NCBI RefSeq assembly: GCF_900239935.1
Contig: NZ_LT965928.1
Span: forward strand, 1 to 64,000
DNA: 64,000 nucleotides
Source: Pseudoalteromonas carrageenovora IAM 12662
Lineage (GTDB): Bacteria; Pseudomonadota; Gammaproteobacteria; Enterobacterales; Alteromonadaceae
Direction: 5' to 3'
The translations under genes and the position numbers were made by a program. Shown in pieces: positions 1 to 14,941 of the stretch. The notes below the pieces were generated by a model, which did not search any database, had not been told where the DNA came from, and saw only the letters and a program-made list of their open reading frames with translations. Within the stretch, counting starts at the first letter, position 1. Each line of letters opens with the position of its first letter.

Positions 1-31
1 TCAACAATTTGATAAAAATCAATCTTTTACT

Positions 32-40
32 TGTGGATAA
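32..40 (-). promoter_or_regulatory. DnaA box upstream of dnaA
   Basis: The plus strand reads TGTGGATAA, which is the exact complement of the consensus DnaA box TTATCCACA. It lies about 120 bases upstream of the likely dnaA start. Such a box fits DnaA autoregulation of its own promoter, or the edge of an origin continuing to the left of the window. The flanking 1-118 region is AT-rich, but I see no cluster of further boxes, so I do not call oriC itself. Confidence 0.75.
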
Positions 41-159
41 AGTGCCTTCATAATACCCGGTCTTGGGTCGCTTATTTGGCCAACTGAACGTAATAAATGT
101 ATGATTTTTAATCATTAATGATGTGCGGGAATAAAAATTATATCTCTGGGAGTTTAACT

Positions 160-1551
160 GTGTATCTGTCGGTTTGGCAAAGTTGTTTATATGTATTGCA
201 AGATGAGCTGCCTTCGCAGCAATTCAGTATGTGGGTAAGACCACTACAAGCAGAAAGTACCGAAGATACCTTAACTATTTATGCACCTAATCGCTTTGTA
301 CTTGATTGGGTGAGAGAAAAATACCTAAATAGAATTAACGAATTATTAGTAGAAATTTGTGGTGTAGAAGCACCAGAGCTGCGTTTTGATGTAGGTAGTA
401 AGCCTTTATTAAATACCCAAGCTGCACCAGCTGTTGAAACTCAATCAGCGCCAAGTGCTCAGCAAACAGCTACAAAACAACAGCCGCGTGAACAAAAGCC
501 TGTTGTTGAACCTGCTCCTAAGTCAGGTTATAAATCTAATATAAAAGAAAACTATACCTTTGATAGTTTTGTTGAAGGTAAATCTAACCAATTAGCAAAA
601 GCTGCAGCAACTCAAGTTGCTGATAATCCAGGCTCTGCTTTTAACCCTGTATTTATATATGGCGGAACAGGTTTAGGTAAAACTCACTTATTACATGCAG
701 TAGGTAATGGCATTATGGCAAATAAGCCTGATGCTAAAATTGTTTACATGCATTCAGAGCGCTTTGTACAAGATATGGTTAAAGCACTACAAAATAATGC
801 GATAGAAGAATTTAAGCGTTACTACCGTAGTGTTGATGCATTGATGATCGATGACATTCAATTTTTTGCTAATAAAGAGCGTTCTCAAGAAGAATTTTTT
901 CATACCTTTAATGCGCTACTTGAAGGTAATCAACAAATAATTTTAACCTCAGACAGATACCCAAAAGAAATTGAAGGCGTTGAAGACCGTCTTAAATCTC
1001 GTTTTGGCTGGGGTTTAACTATTGCTATTGAGCCACCAGAACTTGAAACGCGCGTTGCTATTTTGATGAAAAAAGCCCAGCAGAGTAAAATTAACTTACC
1101 GCACGAGGTGGCCTTTTTTATTGCTAAAAAATTACGTTCTAATGTACGTGAATTAGAAGGTGCACTTAACCGTGTAATAGCTAACGCCAATTTCACGGGT
1201 CGTCCTATTTCTATCGACTTTGTAAAAGAAGCACTGCGTGACTTATTAGCACTGCAAGACAAGCTTGTAACTATAGATAACATTCAACGCACGGTAGCCG
1301 AGTATTACAGAATTCGTGTATCAGATCTGCTATCTAAGCGCCGTAGTCGCTCTATAGCAAGGCCTCGCCAAGTAGCAATGGCGTTATCTAAAGAATTAAC
1401 TAATCACAGCTTACCTGAGATTGGTGACGCATTCGGCGGGCGTGACCATACCACCGTATTACATGCGTGTCGTAAGGTAAAATCACTACGTGATGAAAGC
1501 CACGAAATAAAAGAAGATTATCAAAATTTAATAAGAACATTGTCATCTTAG
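160..1551 (+). CDS. dnaA: Chromosomal replication initiator protein DnaA
   Basis: DnaA is the AAA+ ATPase that binds DnaA boxes, melts the origin and loads the DnaB helicase; it also acts as a transcription factor. The N-terminal helicase-interaction domain (WQSCL...[12 protein letters not shown]) is followed by a Gln/Pro-rich linker. Walker A is [11 protein letters not shown] near residue 170, Walker B is LMIDDIQFF, and the C-terminal DNA-binding signature is [16 protein letters not shown] chose the GTG at 160 because a GGGAG ribosome site lies about 8 bases before it and the family N-terminus begins there. ATG codons at 118 and 121 are in frame but would add a 14-residue tail foreign to the family. 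The product is 463 aa. It is first in a co-directional dnaA-dnaN-recF-gyrB series. Confidence 0.97.
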   Translation: MYLSVWQSCLYVLQDELPSQQFSMWVRPLQAESTEDTLTIYAPNRFVLDWVREKYLNRINELLVEICGVEAPELRFDVGSKPLLNTQAAPAVETQSAPSAQQTATKQQPREQKPVVEPAPKSGYKSNIKENYTFDSFVEGKSNQLAKAAATQVADNPGSAFNPVFIYGGTGLGKTHLLHAVGNGIMANKPDAKIVYMHSERFVQDMVKALQNNAIEEFKRYYRSVDALMIDDIQFFANKERSQEEFFHTFNALLEGNQQIILTSDRYPKEIEGVEDRLKSRFGWGLTIAIEPPELETRVAILMKKAQQSKINLPHEVAFFIAKKLRSNVRELEGALNRVIANANFTGRPISIDFVKEALRDLLALQDKLVTIDNIQRTVAEYYRIRVSDLLSKRRSRSIARPRQVAMALSKELTNHSLPEIGDAFGGRDHTTVLHACRKVKSLRDESHEIKEDYQNLIRTLSS

Positions 1552-1564
1552 GGCTGACTTTATT

Positions 1565-2668
1565 ATGCAAATAACAATTTCAAGAGAACAATTTTTAAAG
1601 CCATTAGTGCAAGTATCGGGTGCTATAGAGCGTAAGCATACGTTACCTATTTTATCTAACGTATTGTTAGTGGTAGAAAACGGACAACTTTCAATGACAG
1701 GGACAGACCTTGAAATTGAGTTGGTTGCAGGCGTTTTTGTAGGTGATGATATTGCCGATACAAAATTAACGTTACCCGCTAAAAAATTACTCGATATTTG
1801 TAAAAGTCTACCAGATGGTTCAGACCTTACTTTAAGCTTACAAGAGCACCAACTACTTTTAACAAGTGGTAAAAGTCGCTTTTCATTAACTACACTTGCT
1901 GCTGAAGACTTTCCTAACTTAGAACAGTGGGATGGTGAAGTTGAGTTTCAACTTACTCGCATAGAGCTTCGTAAATTACTAGAAAGCACGCATTTTTCGA
2001 TGGCTAATCAAGACGTACGCTATTACCTAAATGGTATGTCGTTTGAGGTCGATAACACTGATATAAAAACAGTTGCGACTGATGGCCACCGTTTAGCTAT
2101 TGCTCAAAAAGAGCTGACGCAATCACTTAATACACAGCGCCAATTAATTATACCGCGTAAAGGTGTGCAAGAAATTATGCGCCTTATGGTTGCTGATGAT
2201 GAATTAGTAACTATTCAATTTGGTGCTAATCATATTCGTATTATTGATGTTGAGTTTACTTTTACCAGTAAATTAGTTGATGGGCGCTTTCCTGATTACC
2301 GTCGTGTATTACCACGTGGTGGTGACAAAGTGATTACAGCTAATCGCGAGTGGTTACGAAATGCTTTCCAACGCGTATCTATTTTATCTAACGAAAAATT
2401 TAGAGGCGTGCGATTAAATCTTTCAAATGGTTTACTTAAAATTACAGCTAACAACCCAGAGCAAGAGCAAGCTGAGGAAGTGGTAGAAGTAAATTACGAA
2501 GGTGATGATTTAGAAATTGGTTTTAACGTATCTTATGTACTTGATGTTTTAAACACATTAAAAACAGAAGATGTTTTATTTACATTAGCCGATTCAAACA
2601 GCAGCGCACTTATCGAAGGTGCAGGCGATGAAGAAGCTATGTACGTAGTTATGCCAATGCGCTTATAA
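1565..2668 (+). CDS. dnaN: DNA polymerase III beta sliding clamp
   Basis: DnaN forms the ring-shaped dimer that tethers DNA polymerase III and other replication and repair proteins to DNA. The 367-aa product has the family length (E. coli 366 aa) and the expected start MQITISREQFLKPL. Three repeated clamp folds can be read, with ATDGHRLA in the middle domain and the terminal MPMRL that belongs to the partner-binding pocket. It begins 13 bases after dnaA stops, so the two are probably co-transcribed. Nothing unusual is seen. Confidence 0.97.
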   Translation: MQITISREQFLKPLVQVSGAIERKHTLPILSNVLLVVENGQLSMTGTDLEIELVAGVFVGDDIADTKLTLPAKKLLDICKSLPDGSDLTLSLQEHQLLLTSGKSRFSLTTLAAEDFPNLEQWDGEVEFQLTRIELRKLLESTHFSMANQDVRYYLNGMSFEVDNTDIKTVATDGHRLAIAQKELTQSLNTQRQLIIPRKGVQEIMRLMVADDELVTIQFGANHIRIIDVEFTFTSKLVDGRFPDYRRVLPRGGDKVITANREWLRNAFQRVSILSNEKFRGVRLNLSNGLLKITANNPEQEQAEEVVEVNYEGDDLEIGFNVSYVLDVLNTLKTEDVLFTLADSNSSALIEGAGDEEAMYVVMPMRL

Positions 2669-3101
2669 GACTATAAATATATAATGAGCTTAAGTCATTT
2701 GAGCCTCAAATATTTTCGTAATATTGAGGCATTGACGCTAGAACCAGTCAACGGCGTTAACATAATTTATGGTGAAAACGGCAGCGGAAAAACCAGCCTT
2801 TTAGAAGCTATTTATTACCTTTCTCACGGCAAATCTTTTAGAACACCAAAACATAAAAGCATTATTTCGCATCAGCAAGAACAATTTGTAATTCATGGGC
2901 GTAAGGCGCTTCACGATTTATCGATCCCAATTGGTATTAGTAAAACCCAAAGTGGTGAAACTAATTTAAAAATCCAAGGCAAAGCAAGTAGGAAAATGTC
3001 TGAGCTTGCGCAGTTAATGCCGGTACAAATTATTACGCCTGAGAGCTATTCTTTATTTTTTGGTGGTCCGAAAGAACGCAGGAAGTTTTTAGATTTAGGT
3101 T

Positions 3102-3117
3102 TGTTCCACGTGGAACA
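3102..3117. promoter_or_regulatory. parS: parS centromere site 1
   Basis: TGTTCCACGTGGAACA is a perfect 16-bp palindrome matching the ParB-binding parS consensus TGTTNCACGTGNAACA, as found around Pseudomonas origins. It lies in the recF coding region, encoding FHVEH, 5 bases before the T-run where the frame breaks. ParB spreads from such sites and ParA/ParB then segregate the origin region. parA and parB themselves are not in this window. Confidence 0.93.
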
Positions 3118-3739
3118 TGAGTTTTTTTCTTATGGCAGTCGTTTAATAAAGTACTAAAACAACGTAACGCGCTACTTAAAACTAAGCCTAAGAATTATTT
3201 TGACCAAATTAGGTTTTGGGACAAAGAATTTGTTAGACTGGCTGAACAAATAAATAAATTAAGAATGGCGTATATAAGTAGGTTTAAGCAGCAATTTTTT
3301 GGTAAAATGTGTGCAGAATTAACGCTTATACGCGATTTAGAAATTAGCTATAACGCAGGCTGGAAAGAGACTGAATCTCTTAACGATGCATTAGAGCAAA
3401 GCTTTGAGCGAGACTCTCGCCAAGGATTTACAAGTAAAGGGCCTCATAAGGCTGATTTTAGTTTTAGTGTCGCTGGCAACAGTGTTGAGAACACGTTCTC
3501 TCGCGGTCAATTAAAGCTGCTATTGTATGCGTTAAAAGTAACGCAAAATAGTTTAATTGAGTCAGAGACAGATAAGCAATCTATATTGCTAATAGATGAT
3601 TTACCTTCAGAGCTAGGCGAAGATACAAAAGAGAAAGTGGGGCAATTGCTTGCTCACTGCAGTTCTCAAATTTTTATATCTTCAATTTTATCTGAAAGTA
3701 TTTCTGCTGTGGTGGAACCCATGCAACGAGAACTACAAA

Positions 3740-3755
3740 TGTTCCACGTGAAACA
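3740..3755. promoter_or_regulatory. parS: parS centromere site 2
   Basis: TGTTCCACGTGAAACA matches the 16-bp parS consensus and departs from perfect dyad symmetry at one base pair. It lies at the very 3' end of recF, encoding FHVKH, about 640 bp from site 1. Two sites so close together next to dnaA support an origin-proximal centromere region. Confidence 0.92.
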
Positions 3756-3777
3756 TGGCAACCTAATAACAAGATAA

Positions 3778-6216
<2,439 letters not shown>

Positions 6217-6235
6217 AAAATTATACTTACATCTT

Positions 6236-6261
6236 AAAAGGAGCCTAATGGCTCCTTTTTT
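6236..6261 (+). terminator. Rho-independent terminator after gyrB
   Basis: AAAAGGAGCC, a TAAT loop and GGCTCCTTTTT form a 10-bp stem followed by a T-run, about 20 bases after the gyrB stop. It closes the dnaA-gyrB unit. Confidence 0.9.
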
Positions 6262-6357
6262 ATTTTATCAACAGCACAAACTGCTTAAAACCTGAGTGTG
6301 CACAAGGTATACTGAGGGTAATTTTCACGCTACTTCTCAGATAGTAAAAAGCCAAAT

Positions 6358-7260
6358 ATGCAAAAATATGACGTTAAAACCTTCCAAGGTTTGATCCTGG
6401 CTTTACAGGATTATTGGGCGCAGCAAGGCTGTGTCATTATTCAACCACTTGATATGGAAGTGGGCGCAGGGACATTCCACCCGCAAACATTTTTAAAATC
6501 GATTGGCCCAGAGCCAATGTCGAGCGCGTACGTTCAGCCATGTCGTCGTCCTACGGATGGTCGCTATGGCGAAAACCCAAATCGCTTACAACATTACTAC
6601 CAATTTCAAGTAGTACTTAAGCCATCGCCAGATAACATCCAAGAGCTTTACTTAGGCTCGTTAGCGGCAATGGGTATTGATACCCTTACTCACGAAGTTC
6701 GCTTTGTAGAAGATAACTGGGAATCACCTACGCTAGGTGCATGGGGCTTAGGTTGGGAAATCTGGTTAAACGGTATGGAAGTAACTCAGTTTACCTACTT
6801 TCAGCAAGTAGGCGGCTTAGAGTGCTCACCAGTAACAGGTGAAATTACTTACGGCCTAGAGCGTTTAGCAATGTACATTCAAGGCGTAGATAGCATTTAC
6901 GACCTAGTATGGGCTGACGGTCCACTAGGGCGTGTAACATACGGCGACGTGTTCCATCAAAATGAAGTAGAGCAATCTACTTATAACTTTGAACATGCAA
7001 ACGTAGAAGACTTATTTGCACAGTTTGATAAGTGTGAAGCAGAAAGCCAAAAGTTAATTGAAGCTAACTTACCACTACCTGCATACGAGCAAGTAATGAA
7101 AGCATCGCACGCATTTAACTTGTTAGATGCTCGCCACGCAATATCGGTAACAGAACGTCAGCGTTATATTTTACGCGTTCGTGCGTTATCTAAAGCGTGT
7201 GCACAAAGTTATTACGATGCACGTGAAGCGCTTGGTTTCCCGCTGTGTAAGGATAAGTAA
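6358..7260 (+). CDS. glyQ: Glycyl-tRNA synthetase alpha subunit
   Basis: GlyQ is the catalytic alpha subunit of the bacterial alpha2beta2 glycyl-tRNA synthetase, which charges tRNA-Gly. The 300-aa product begins [20 protein letters not shown] and contains the invariant stretches [28 protein letters not shown] and [11 protein letters not shown] that form the class II active site. The start is well placed and the length is right. The beta-subunit gene begins one base after its stop, so the two are co-translated. Confidence 0.97.
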   Translation: MQKYDVKTFQGLILALQDYWAQQGCVIIQPLDMEVGAGTFHPQTFLKSIGPEPMSSAYVQPCRRPTDGRYGENPNRLQHYYQFQVVLKPSPDNIQELYLGSLAAMGIDTLTHEVRFVEDNWESPTLGAWGLGWEIWLNGMEVTQFTYFQQVGGLECSPVTGEITYGLERLAMYIQGVDSIYDLVWADGPLGRVTYGDVFHQNEVEQSTYNFEHANVEDLFAQFDKCEAESQKLIEANLPLPAYEQVMKASHAFNLLDARHAISVTERQRYILRVRALSKACAQSYYDAREALGFPLCKDK

Positions 7261-7261
7261 A

Positions 7262-9331
7262 ATGTCAGCACAAAATTTATTAGTAGAAATTGGCACCGAA
7301 GAGTTGCCACCAAAAGCACTGCGTAAATTAGCAGAAGCCTTTGCTGCAAATTTAACTCAAGAGCTAGAAACACTAGAGTTAGCACACCAAGGTGTAAGCT
7401 GGTATGCATCGCCTCGTCGTTTGGGTTTACAAGTAAAATCGCTTGAAGCTAAGCAACAAGACAAAGAAGTAGAAAAGCGCGGCCCAGCTACAAAGGCAGC
7501 GTTTGATAGTGAAGGTAACCCAACTAAAGCAGCTATGGGTTGGGCACGTGGTTGTGGTATTGACGTAAGTGAAGCGCAAACACTTGAAACCGATAAAGGT
7601 GCTTGGTTATTGCACATTGCTAAAGTAGTAGGGCAAGAAACTAAAGCGCTAATGACAGATGCCATCGCTAAAGCATTAAGTAAATTACCAATCCCTAAGC
7701 CTATGCGTTGGGGCGCGAATAAAACACAATTTATTCGCCCAGTTCATACAGTAACTATTTTATTTGGTAGTGAGTTACTAGAAGGCGAAATACTTGGTAA
7801 ACAAGTAAGTAACCAACTACAAGGCCATCGTTTCCACCATCCAGAAAAAATTAGTATTAACCATGCTGATGATATTTTTGATGTACTTAAATCGGCTTAC
7901 GTTATTGCTGACTACGAGCAGCGTAAAGCGCAAATACGTACACAAATAGAAGAGGCAGCAAGCGCAGTTAACGCTGTTGTCGCGATGGATGAAGACTTAC
8001 TAGAAGAAGTAACATCACTTGTAGAGTGGCCAGTTACTTTAACTGCTACATTTGAAGAAGCATTTTTAGATGTACCAGCCGAAGCGCTAATTTACACCAT
8101 GAAGGACGATCAAAAATACTTCCCGTTATTAGATCAAAACGGCAAACTTTTAAATAAGTTTTTGTTTGTATCTAACATCGAAAGTAAAGATCCAAGTGTG
8201 GTTATATCAGGTAACGAAAAAGTAGTGCGCCCACGTTTAGCTGATGCACAATTCTTCTTTGAAACTGATAAAAAGAAAACATTAGAAAGCCGTCTAGAGT
8301 CGCTTGATACCGTTTTATTCCAAAAGCAGTTAGGTACGCTTAAAGATAAATCTGTACGTATTAGCGAACTTGCTGGATACATTGCTGAGCAGTTAGGCGC
8401 CAACAAAGACCTTGCTAAGCGTGCTGGTTTATTAAGTAAAACAGACTTAATGACCGAAATGGTAATGGAATTTACCGACGTACAAGGTGTTATGGGTATG
8501 CATTACGCTCGCCACGATGGTGAAGCTGAAGATGTAGCTATAGCGCAAAACGAGCAATACATGCCACGTTTTGCAGGCGATAGCTTACCTACAAACCTAA
8601 TTAGCTGCGCGGTAGCGATTGCAGACAAGTTTGATACGCTGGTGGGTATTTTTGGTATAGGCCAAGCACCAAAAGGTGATAAAGACCCATTTGCGCTTCG
8701 TCGTGCTGCTATTGGTGCACTACGCATCATGGTAGAAAAAGAGCTCCCACTTGATATTTTAGACCTAGTAGCAAAAGCACAAACATTGTTTGGCGATAAG
8801 TTAACTAATCTAAATGTATCAACGGATGTATTTGATTTTATGCTAGGGCGTTTTCGCGCATGGTATCAAGATGAAGGTATTGAAGTAGACGTAATTCAAG
8901 CTGTGCTTGCACGCCGTCCTACTAAGCCAGTTGATTTTGATCGCCGTGTTAAAGCGGTAAGCCATTTCCGTACATTAGACGAAGCAGAAGCGCTTGCAGC
9001 GGCTAATAAGCGTGTAGGTAATATTCTGGCTAAAAACAATATTACTAGTCAAGGTGATGTTGATGAGAGCTTATTAAGCGACGACGCTGAAAAAGTATTA
9101 GCATCACAAGTGGCAAAATTTGCCACTGAGCTTGCACCACTTTATGCAGATGGAAACTACCAAGAGGCGTTAAGCCAATTAGCGGGTATTCGTCAAAGTG
9201 TTGATAACTTTTTTGACAACGTAATGGTTATGGCCGACGATGAAGCAGTTAAGCAAAATCGTCTTGCGCTACTAAGCCAGTTAAGCGGATTATTTTTAGG
9301 TATTGCAGATATTTCTGTGTTACAAAAATAA
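7262..9331 (+). CDS. glyS: Glycyl-tRNA synthetase beta subunit
   Basis: GlyS is the tRNA-recognition and anticodon-binding subunit of glycyl-tRNA synthetase. The start at 7262 gives [21 protein letters not shown], the standard N-terminus, and a 689-aa product equal to the E. coli length. An upstream in-frame extension to 7181 overlaps glyQ and is not family-like. The HD-like segment ([19 protein letters not shown]) and the C-terminal anticodon-binding region are present. It overlaps nothing and follows glyQ by one base. Confidence 0.97.
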   Translation: MSAQNLLVEIGTEELPPKALRKLAEAFAANLTQELETLELAHQGVSWYASPRRLGLQVKSLEAKQQDKEVEKRGPATKAAFDSEGNPTKAAMGWARGCGIDVSEAQTLETDKGAWLLHIAKVVGQETKALMTDAIAKALSKLPIPKPMRWGANKTQFIRPVHTVTILFGSELLEGEILGKQVSNQLQGHRFHHPEKISINHADDIFDVLKSAYVIADYEQRKAQIRTQIEEAASAVNAVVAMDEDLLEEVTSLVEWPVTLTATFEEAFLDVPAEALIYTMKDDQKYFPLLDQNGKLLNKFLFVSNIESKDPSVVISGNEKVVRPRLADAQFFFETDKKKTLESRLESLDTVLFQKQLGTLKDKSVRISELAGYIAEQLGANKDLAKRAGLLSKTDLMTEMVMEFTDVQGVMGMHYARHDGEAEDVAIAQNEQYMPRFAGDSLPTNLISCAVAIADKFDTLVGIFGIGQAPKGDKDPFALRRAAIGALRIMVEKELPLDILDLVAKAQTLFGDKLTNLNVSTDVFDFMLGRFRAWYQDEGIEVDVIQAVLARRPTKPVDFDRRVKAVSHFRTLDEAEALAAANKRVGNILAKNNITSQGDVDESLLSDDAEKVLASQVAKFATELAPLYADGNYQEALSQLAGIRQSVDNFFDNVMVMADDEAVKQNRLALLSQLSGLFLGIADISVLQK

Positions 9332-9347
9332 GCTAACTTAGCAATTT

Positions 9348-9374
9348 AAAAAGCCAGCGATTTGCTGGCTTTTT
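9348..9374 (+). terminator. Rho-independent terminator after glyS
   Basis: AAAAAGCCAGC, a short GATTT loop and GCTGGCTTTTT form an 11-bp stem ending in a T-run, 16 bases after the glyS stop codon. Confidence 0.88.
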
Positions 9375-9405
9375 AGTTTTCACAGAACGTAAAGGATACC
9401 TATTG

Positions 9406-9855
9406 ATGATCCCAATGAAACGAATTTTAACCCTTGCTATTGCCGGCTTACTTACAGCCTGTACTAGCCAAATTTCTATTAACGACGTACTGCCACAACA
9501 AGAGCTAGATAAAACCATTTACTTAAGAGGCGACTTTACGCTTTGGGATGCTGAACCTCAGTATCAATTTATGCCAGTAGGTCCTGCGCTCTACCAAGCA
9601 GAAGTTAAATTTAGTACGCCAGGTAAAGTATACGAGTTTAAAATAGCCGATGCCGATTTTAGTGAAGGCTACAACTGTGGCTATAGCGACGTACAACCTG
9701 AAGGGCAAAAACTAACACTTGGCCAACCAGCGCTTGCCGACTGTAATACTATTTATAATTACTTTAGCTACTCGCCCGCAATAAAAGGCACCTACATAGT
9801 AAGCATTGATTACAGTGACTACGATGAGCCGAAAGTGACTATAACTAAGAAGTAA
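9406..9855 (+). CDS. Small lipoprotein with a starch-binding-like fold
   Basis: The protein starts with a lipoprotein signal (MKRILTLAIAGLLTAC, lipobox LTAC), so it is probably anchored in the outer membrane. The remaining ~125 residues resemble the beta-sandwich (E-set/CBM48-like) modules seen at the N-terminus of secreted pullulanases: LRGDFTLWDAEP, LYQAEV and KVYEFKIADADFSEGYNCGYSD. This suggests carbohydrate binding, but no catalytic domain is present. The ATG at 9406 has AAGGA nine bases upstream; ATG 9415 is possible. It stands alone between the glyS terminator and a repeat array. The fold is inferred from sequence pattern only. Confidence 0.7.
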   Translation: MIPMKRILTLAIAGLLTACTSQISINDVLPQQELDKTIYLRGDFTLWDAEPQYQFMPVGPALYQAEVKFSTPGKVYEFKIADADFSEGYNCGYSDVQPEGQKLTLGQPALADCNTIYNYFSYSPAIKGTYIVSIDYSDYDEPKVTITKK

Positions 9856-9856
9856 G

Positions 9857-9898
9857 AGCTGTAAGCTATAAGCCGTCAGCTTTTAGCTTTTAGCTGCC
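9857..9898. repeat. Degenerate 7-bp tandem repeat, left flank of accessory gene
   Basis: Six consecutive heptads beginning AGCTGTA, AGCTATA, AGCCGTC, AGCTTTT, AGCTTTT, AGCTGCC start two bases after the preceding stop codon. All begin AGC. The block can also fold into a long imperfect hairpin of about 18 bp, so it may act as a terminator. The same 7-bp period, with a different unit, occurs on the other side of the next gene (10868-10929). Confidence 0.7.
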
Positions 9899-9943
9899 CG
9901 AGTGAGTTGATAGATTTATTAGTAAAGGGATTTAGTTGCGCAA

Positions 9944-10858
9944 ATGAAAAACTATATAGAGTATTATATTCAGGAAGGTGACGGCCAAGGCTATAGCATC
10001 AAAGCTAAAGAACTAACAATTGATGAAGCTGTAGAGTATCAGAAGAAATATAAAGCACTGTCTCGAAAGTTTGAAATTGAAAATATTTTTGATGTTTTTA
10101 TAGAAGAGTTTAAAAGGTTCAAAATATTACTAACTGAAGCTCAGTTTTCACAAGAAATGGATAATCATTCAGGCCCCAGTGCTAATATAGAGGATCACAG
10201 GACTAGAACAAAGCTGAATGTATCCTATTTAGGTATTTTAAATACAGGGAAGTTATTACTTGATCGTTTATATTATGAAAATAAAGAAGGTAATAGTATT
10301 TCTTCAATAATAAAAGAAATTGACGAGTCAGTTTTAGCTGCATTTAAAAAAGTAAGAGATAGGGTTTTCGTTGATAATAATTTTTATGCTTTTGCTTGTA
10401 AATATAGGAACCTGTGTCAGCATAAGCTCCTTCCAATAAACTTATTAATTTTATACGAGAATTTGAATAAAAAGAGAAGTAAGTTTTCTATACCATTAGA
10501 ACTCAATTCATTAGGTAGTAAAGATAGAAGGGATCTTTTTTCAAAACTCAATACTGACTTTAAAGAAAGTATCAAAAGAGAGGGTCAAATAGACTTGAAT
10601 CATGTCATTGATGGCTACTTTGAAGGTATATTTGATTTAATCATAAGCTTAAGAAAGCTAGTTAAAGAGGCTATTAGTGAAGCTGAAAATTATTTAACTA
10701 ATAAAGATGACAATTTTGGTAGGCAATTAAAAGCGCCTGTTTTGTATATAAATGAAAAAGAGGAATTTAATTTTAATTTTGAGTGGTTTGAGGTTGCTCA
10801 CTTTTTAGAAAAAAAGAATTCAACATATTTAAAGAGCTCCGTGGTAACTAGAGCATAA
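9944..10858 (+). CDS. Unrecognised AT-rich protein with HEPN-like RX4H motif
   Basis: I do not recognise the family. The 304-aa product is soluble, mostly helical in appearance and rich in Lys, Glu and Asn, and its gene is clearly more AT-rich than its neighbours. Residues R155 to H160 read RNLCQH within a helix-like stretch (FACKYRNLCQHKLLP). This matches the RX4-6H signature, with Asn after Arg, of HEPN-family ribonucleases found in toxin and defence systems. A second helical lobe follows (residues 190-250). There is no signal peptide. The ribosome site is weak (AAAGGGA about 14 bases upstream). It has no operon partner and lies between two 7-bp-period repeat arrays, which suggests acquisition. 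The HEPN call is an inference from one short motif. Confidence 0.6.
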   Translation: MKNYIEYYIQEGDGQGYSIKAKELTIDEAVEYQKKYKALSRKFEIENIFDVFIEEFKRFKILLTEAQFSQEMDNHSGPSANIEDHRTRTKLNVSYLGILNTGKLLLDRLYYENKEGNSISSIIKEIDESVLAAFKKVRDRVFVDNNFYAFACKYRNLCQHKLLPINLLILYENLNKKRSKFSIPLELNSLGSKDRRDLFSKLNTDFKESIKREGQIDLNHVIDGYFEGIFDLIISLRKLVKEAISEAENYLTNKDDNFGRQLKAPVLYINEKEEFNFNFEWFEVAHFLEKKNSTYLKSSVVTRA

Positions 10859-10867
10859 TATATTGAT

Positions 10868-10929
10868 GAACCTAGAACCTAGAACCTAGAACCTAGAACC
10901 TAGAACCTAGAACCTAGAACCTAGAACCT
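10868..10929. repeat. Perfect 7-bp tandem repeat (GAACCTA), about 9 copies
   Basis: Eight uninterrupted GAACCTA units plus a six-base partial unit fill the gap between the accessory gene (stop 10858) and the end of convergent tusA (10930). Copy number could vary by slippage. A degenerate heptad array lies on the other side of the accessory gene. Confidence 0.95.
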
Positions 10930-11169
10930 TTACAGTCCTTTCTTCACCACATACCTATACGGTGCTTCTTCAACATCTTTAGCCACCAGCGTGTGATCCA
11001 TAAACGTACAAAAGCTTGGAATGTCACGGGTGGTTGATGGGTCGTCGGCAATGATAAGCAGTGTTTCGCCTTCATTAATTTTGCGAATAGCAGCGCGTAT
11101 CATCATTACAGGTTCTGGACAGCGTAGGCCCATGGCGTCTAATTGGTGATCGGGATTATCAAAGCTCAT
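10930..11169 (-). CDS. tusA: Sulfur carrier protein TusA
   Basis: TusA accepts sulfur from the cysteine desulfurase IscS and passes it through the Tus relay for 2-thiolation of tRNA wobble uridine; it also feeds molybdenum cofactor synthesis. The 79-aa product has the family length. It holds the defining [13 protein letters not shown] motif with the active cysteine of CPxP near residue 17, and the [15 protein letters not shown] stretch. It is a single-gene unit transcribed toward the accessory gene, and its stop codon abuts the heptad repeat. Confidence 0.95.
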   Translation of the reverse strand: MSFDNPDHQLDAMGLRCPEPVMMIRAAIRKINEGETLLIIADDPSTTRDIPSFCTFMDHTLVAKDVEEAPYRYVVKKGL

Positions 11170-11341
11170 AAAAAGTTACCTGTAAAAATATTCGCGGCTT
11201 GGTTAGGTCCGGTAGTTTAGCGCAAATAAACCTGTGGGTTAACTATTTTACATATAACGAATCAGCTCAATAAAGTAATAAATAATCTGGCTTAAATTTA
11301 ATACACCCGATCACATTATTCATTTAGCTGGTGGCACAATA

Positions 11342-11377
11342 AAAAAAGGCGAACTGATTTGCATCAGTTCGCCTTTT
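11342..11377. terminator. Terminator downstream of fadA, symmetric
   Basis: AAAAAGGCGAACTGA, a TTTGCA loop and TCAGTTCGCCTTTTT form a 15-bp stem with an A-run on one side and a T-run on the other. It can terminate in both directions. It lies about 40 bases beyond the minus-strand fadA stop. Confidence 0.9.
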
Positions 11378-11413
11378 TAATCACCAAGATGGTTTACATG
11401 TTTAAGCTAATAG

Positions 11414-14747
<3,334 letters not shown>

Positions 14748-14774
14748 TATTATTCTCCCTAGTTGACGAACTAA

Positions 14775-14791
14775 GACTGGTACGATGAGTT
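14775..14791. promoter_or_regulatory. Possible FadR-like operator upstream of fadB
   Basis: GACTGGTACGATGAGTT agrees with the E. coli-type FadR operator (AACTGGTCNGACNTGTT) at about 11 of 17 positions. It sits 28 bases upstream of fadB in the fadB-slt gap, where an acyl-CoA-responsive repressor would be expected. Other regulators such as PsrA are possible, and a match of this quality could be chance. Confidence 0.3.
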
Positions 14792-14941
14792 TGCATTTCA
14801 ATCAGTGTGCTTGCTTTAAATTAAAAATGCAACGAAAAATTTAACTCGGTTACAAACGGCTGGTTAAAATATAGCTGGTTTGGTGCTAAGGTGTGATGGA
14901 AAGTTTTTAGTCATCGCTTTAATTTTTTATTAAAGGACATT

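Larger units (their letters stand above)
2684..3777 (+). pseudogene. recF: recF, interrupted by a single-base frameshift
   Basis: RecF is an SMC-like ATPase that helps load RecA at gaps through RecFOR. Here the reading frame is broken. The first part (2684-3157) holds Walker A (GENGSGKTSLLEA) and the N-terminal lobe, then runs to a stop after shifting out of the family sequence. From about 3133 the +1 frame continues the expected protein (WQSFNKVLKQRNALLK onward), with the ABC signature SRGQLKLL and Walker B ILLIDDLPSEL. Restoring one T in the seven-T run at 3122-3128 gives a single 364-aa RecF. The break therefore separates Walker A from signature and Walker B. It is either a real loss of RecF, a homopolymer sequencing error, or less likely programmed slippage. 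Both parS sites of the window lie inside this gene. Confidence 0.9.

Noticed and set aside
6265..6273. TTATCAACA as a second DnaA box upstream of glyQ
   Set aside because: It differs from the consensus at a key position, stands alone and lies 6 kb from dnaA's own box; a chance match in AT-rich DNA is likely.
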